DNA of 7,274 nt, taken from assembly GCA_016214375.1 (NCBI GenBank), contig JACROQ010000026.1, forward strand, positions 1-7,274, written 5' to 3'. Each line of letters begins with the position of its first letter. The first letter of the stretch is position 1. Of this stretch, positions 7,057 to 7,274 are shown one piece after another. This DNA is from Nitrospirota bacterium. GTDB lineage: Bacteria; Nitrospirota; 9FT-COMBO-42-15; HDB-SIOI813. The translations under genes and the position numbers were made by a program. The notes under the pieces were generated by a model, which had not been told where the DNA came from, made no database searches, and saw only the letters and a program-made list of their open reading frames with translations.

Positions 7057-7274
7057 TTACACCTCCATGATTTCCTGTTCCTTCTTTTTCAGGATCTCAT
7101 CGATCTTATGGATATACTGATCCGTTAATTTCTGGATATCCTCCTGTGACTTTTTGATCTCATCTTCGGATATCGCGGCATCCTTGCCGGACTTCTTGAT
7201 CTCTTCGTTGGAGTCCCTTCGAATATTCCGGACTGCCACCTCTGCATCTTAAGCCATCTTTTTGACAAGCTTGA
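7057..7274 (-). CDS. frr: Ribosome recycling factor, C-terminal part, interrupted by an in-frame TAA
   Basis: Ribosome recycling factor splits post-termination ribosomes together with EF-G and is normally essential and single-copy at about 185 residues. Only the last 72 or so codons lie in the window. The hallmark [16 protein letters not shown] is followed by [20 protein letters not shown] and ends in [10 protein letters not shown] before a TAA stop at 7057-7059. Upstream of the conserved block the same frame continues as KLVKKMA, then TAA (7249-7251), then DAEVAVRN. Other RRFs have Glu at that place, so a single G-to-T change (GAA to TAA; plus-strand base 7251 A instead of C) explains the break. 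A GTG at 7237-7239 gives the remaining 60-residue open frame but has no good ribosome site and would make only a fragment. A sequencing or assembly error is the likeliest reason; a real mutation or a second degenerate copy is possible. Confidence 0.9.

Noticed and set aside
7249..7251. Stop-codon reassignment or programmed recoding in frr
   Set aside because: All three stops end normal genes in the window, and a single substitution to GAA fits the family alignment.
7267..7272. HindIII site (AAGCTT) at the window edge as a cloning junction
   Set aside because: The bases encode conserved-looking frr residues (Lys-Leu) in frame, so the site is explained by the gene.

Overview
The window comes from a diderm (Gram-negative type) bacterium: it carries an MCE-type lipid transporter, two lipoproteins with lipoboxes and a peptidoglycan-precursor enzyme. 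The gene set resembles environmental Nitrospirota or Desulfobacterota more than Enterobacteria (a long MlaD, a PA2778/PA2779-like pair, and a GGGGTCAGGTC-type palindrome), but this placement is an impression and not a result. TAA, TAG and TGA all serve as normal stops, so the standard bacterial code applies.

Layout. The left end (bases 3-1031, plus strand) is the C-terminal half of an AMP-forming acetyl-CoA synthetase. It converges on everything else. The 81-base gap after it is almost filled by a near-perfect 62-bp palindrome. All remaining genes are on the minus strand and closely packed. In transcription order (right to left) they are: frr (3' end only), a PA2779-like membrane protein, a C39-like cysteine-peptidase lipoprotein (PA2778-like), a TPR lipoprotein, alr (alanine racemase), mlaE (permease), mlaF (ATPase) and mlaD (MCE protein). 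Gaps are 20, 4, -46, 12, 78, 33 and 20 bases, so this looks like one transcript that starts beyond the right edge. The only roomy junction, alr-mlaE, is largely filled by a 7-bp tandem repeat array.

How the genes may work together. mlaE-mlaF-mlaD encode an ABC transporter for lipids between the inner and outer membranes. MlaD has the long architecture: a transmembrane anchor, one MCE domain, a helical stalk with four exact-period 25-residue repeats, and a beta-rich C-terminal domain that could sit in the outer membrane. That would bridge the envelope without a separate MlaC shuttle. alr supplies D-alanine for peptidoglycan, so the run is biased toward envelope functions. The PA2779-like protein and its C39-like neighbour may be substrate and protease, because the former has a double-glycine motif just before its C-terminal membrane helix.

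Points to check first: an in-frame TAA in the otherwise well-conserved frr sequence 24 bases from the window end (probably a sequence error), the MlaD architecture, the double-glycine hypothesis, the heptamer array and the palindrome. No tRNA, rRNA, CRISPR, intact mobile element or phage gene was seen.
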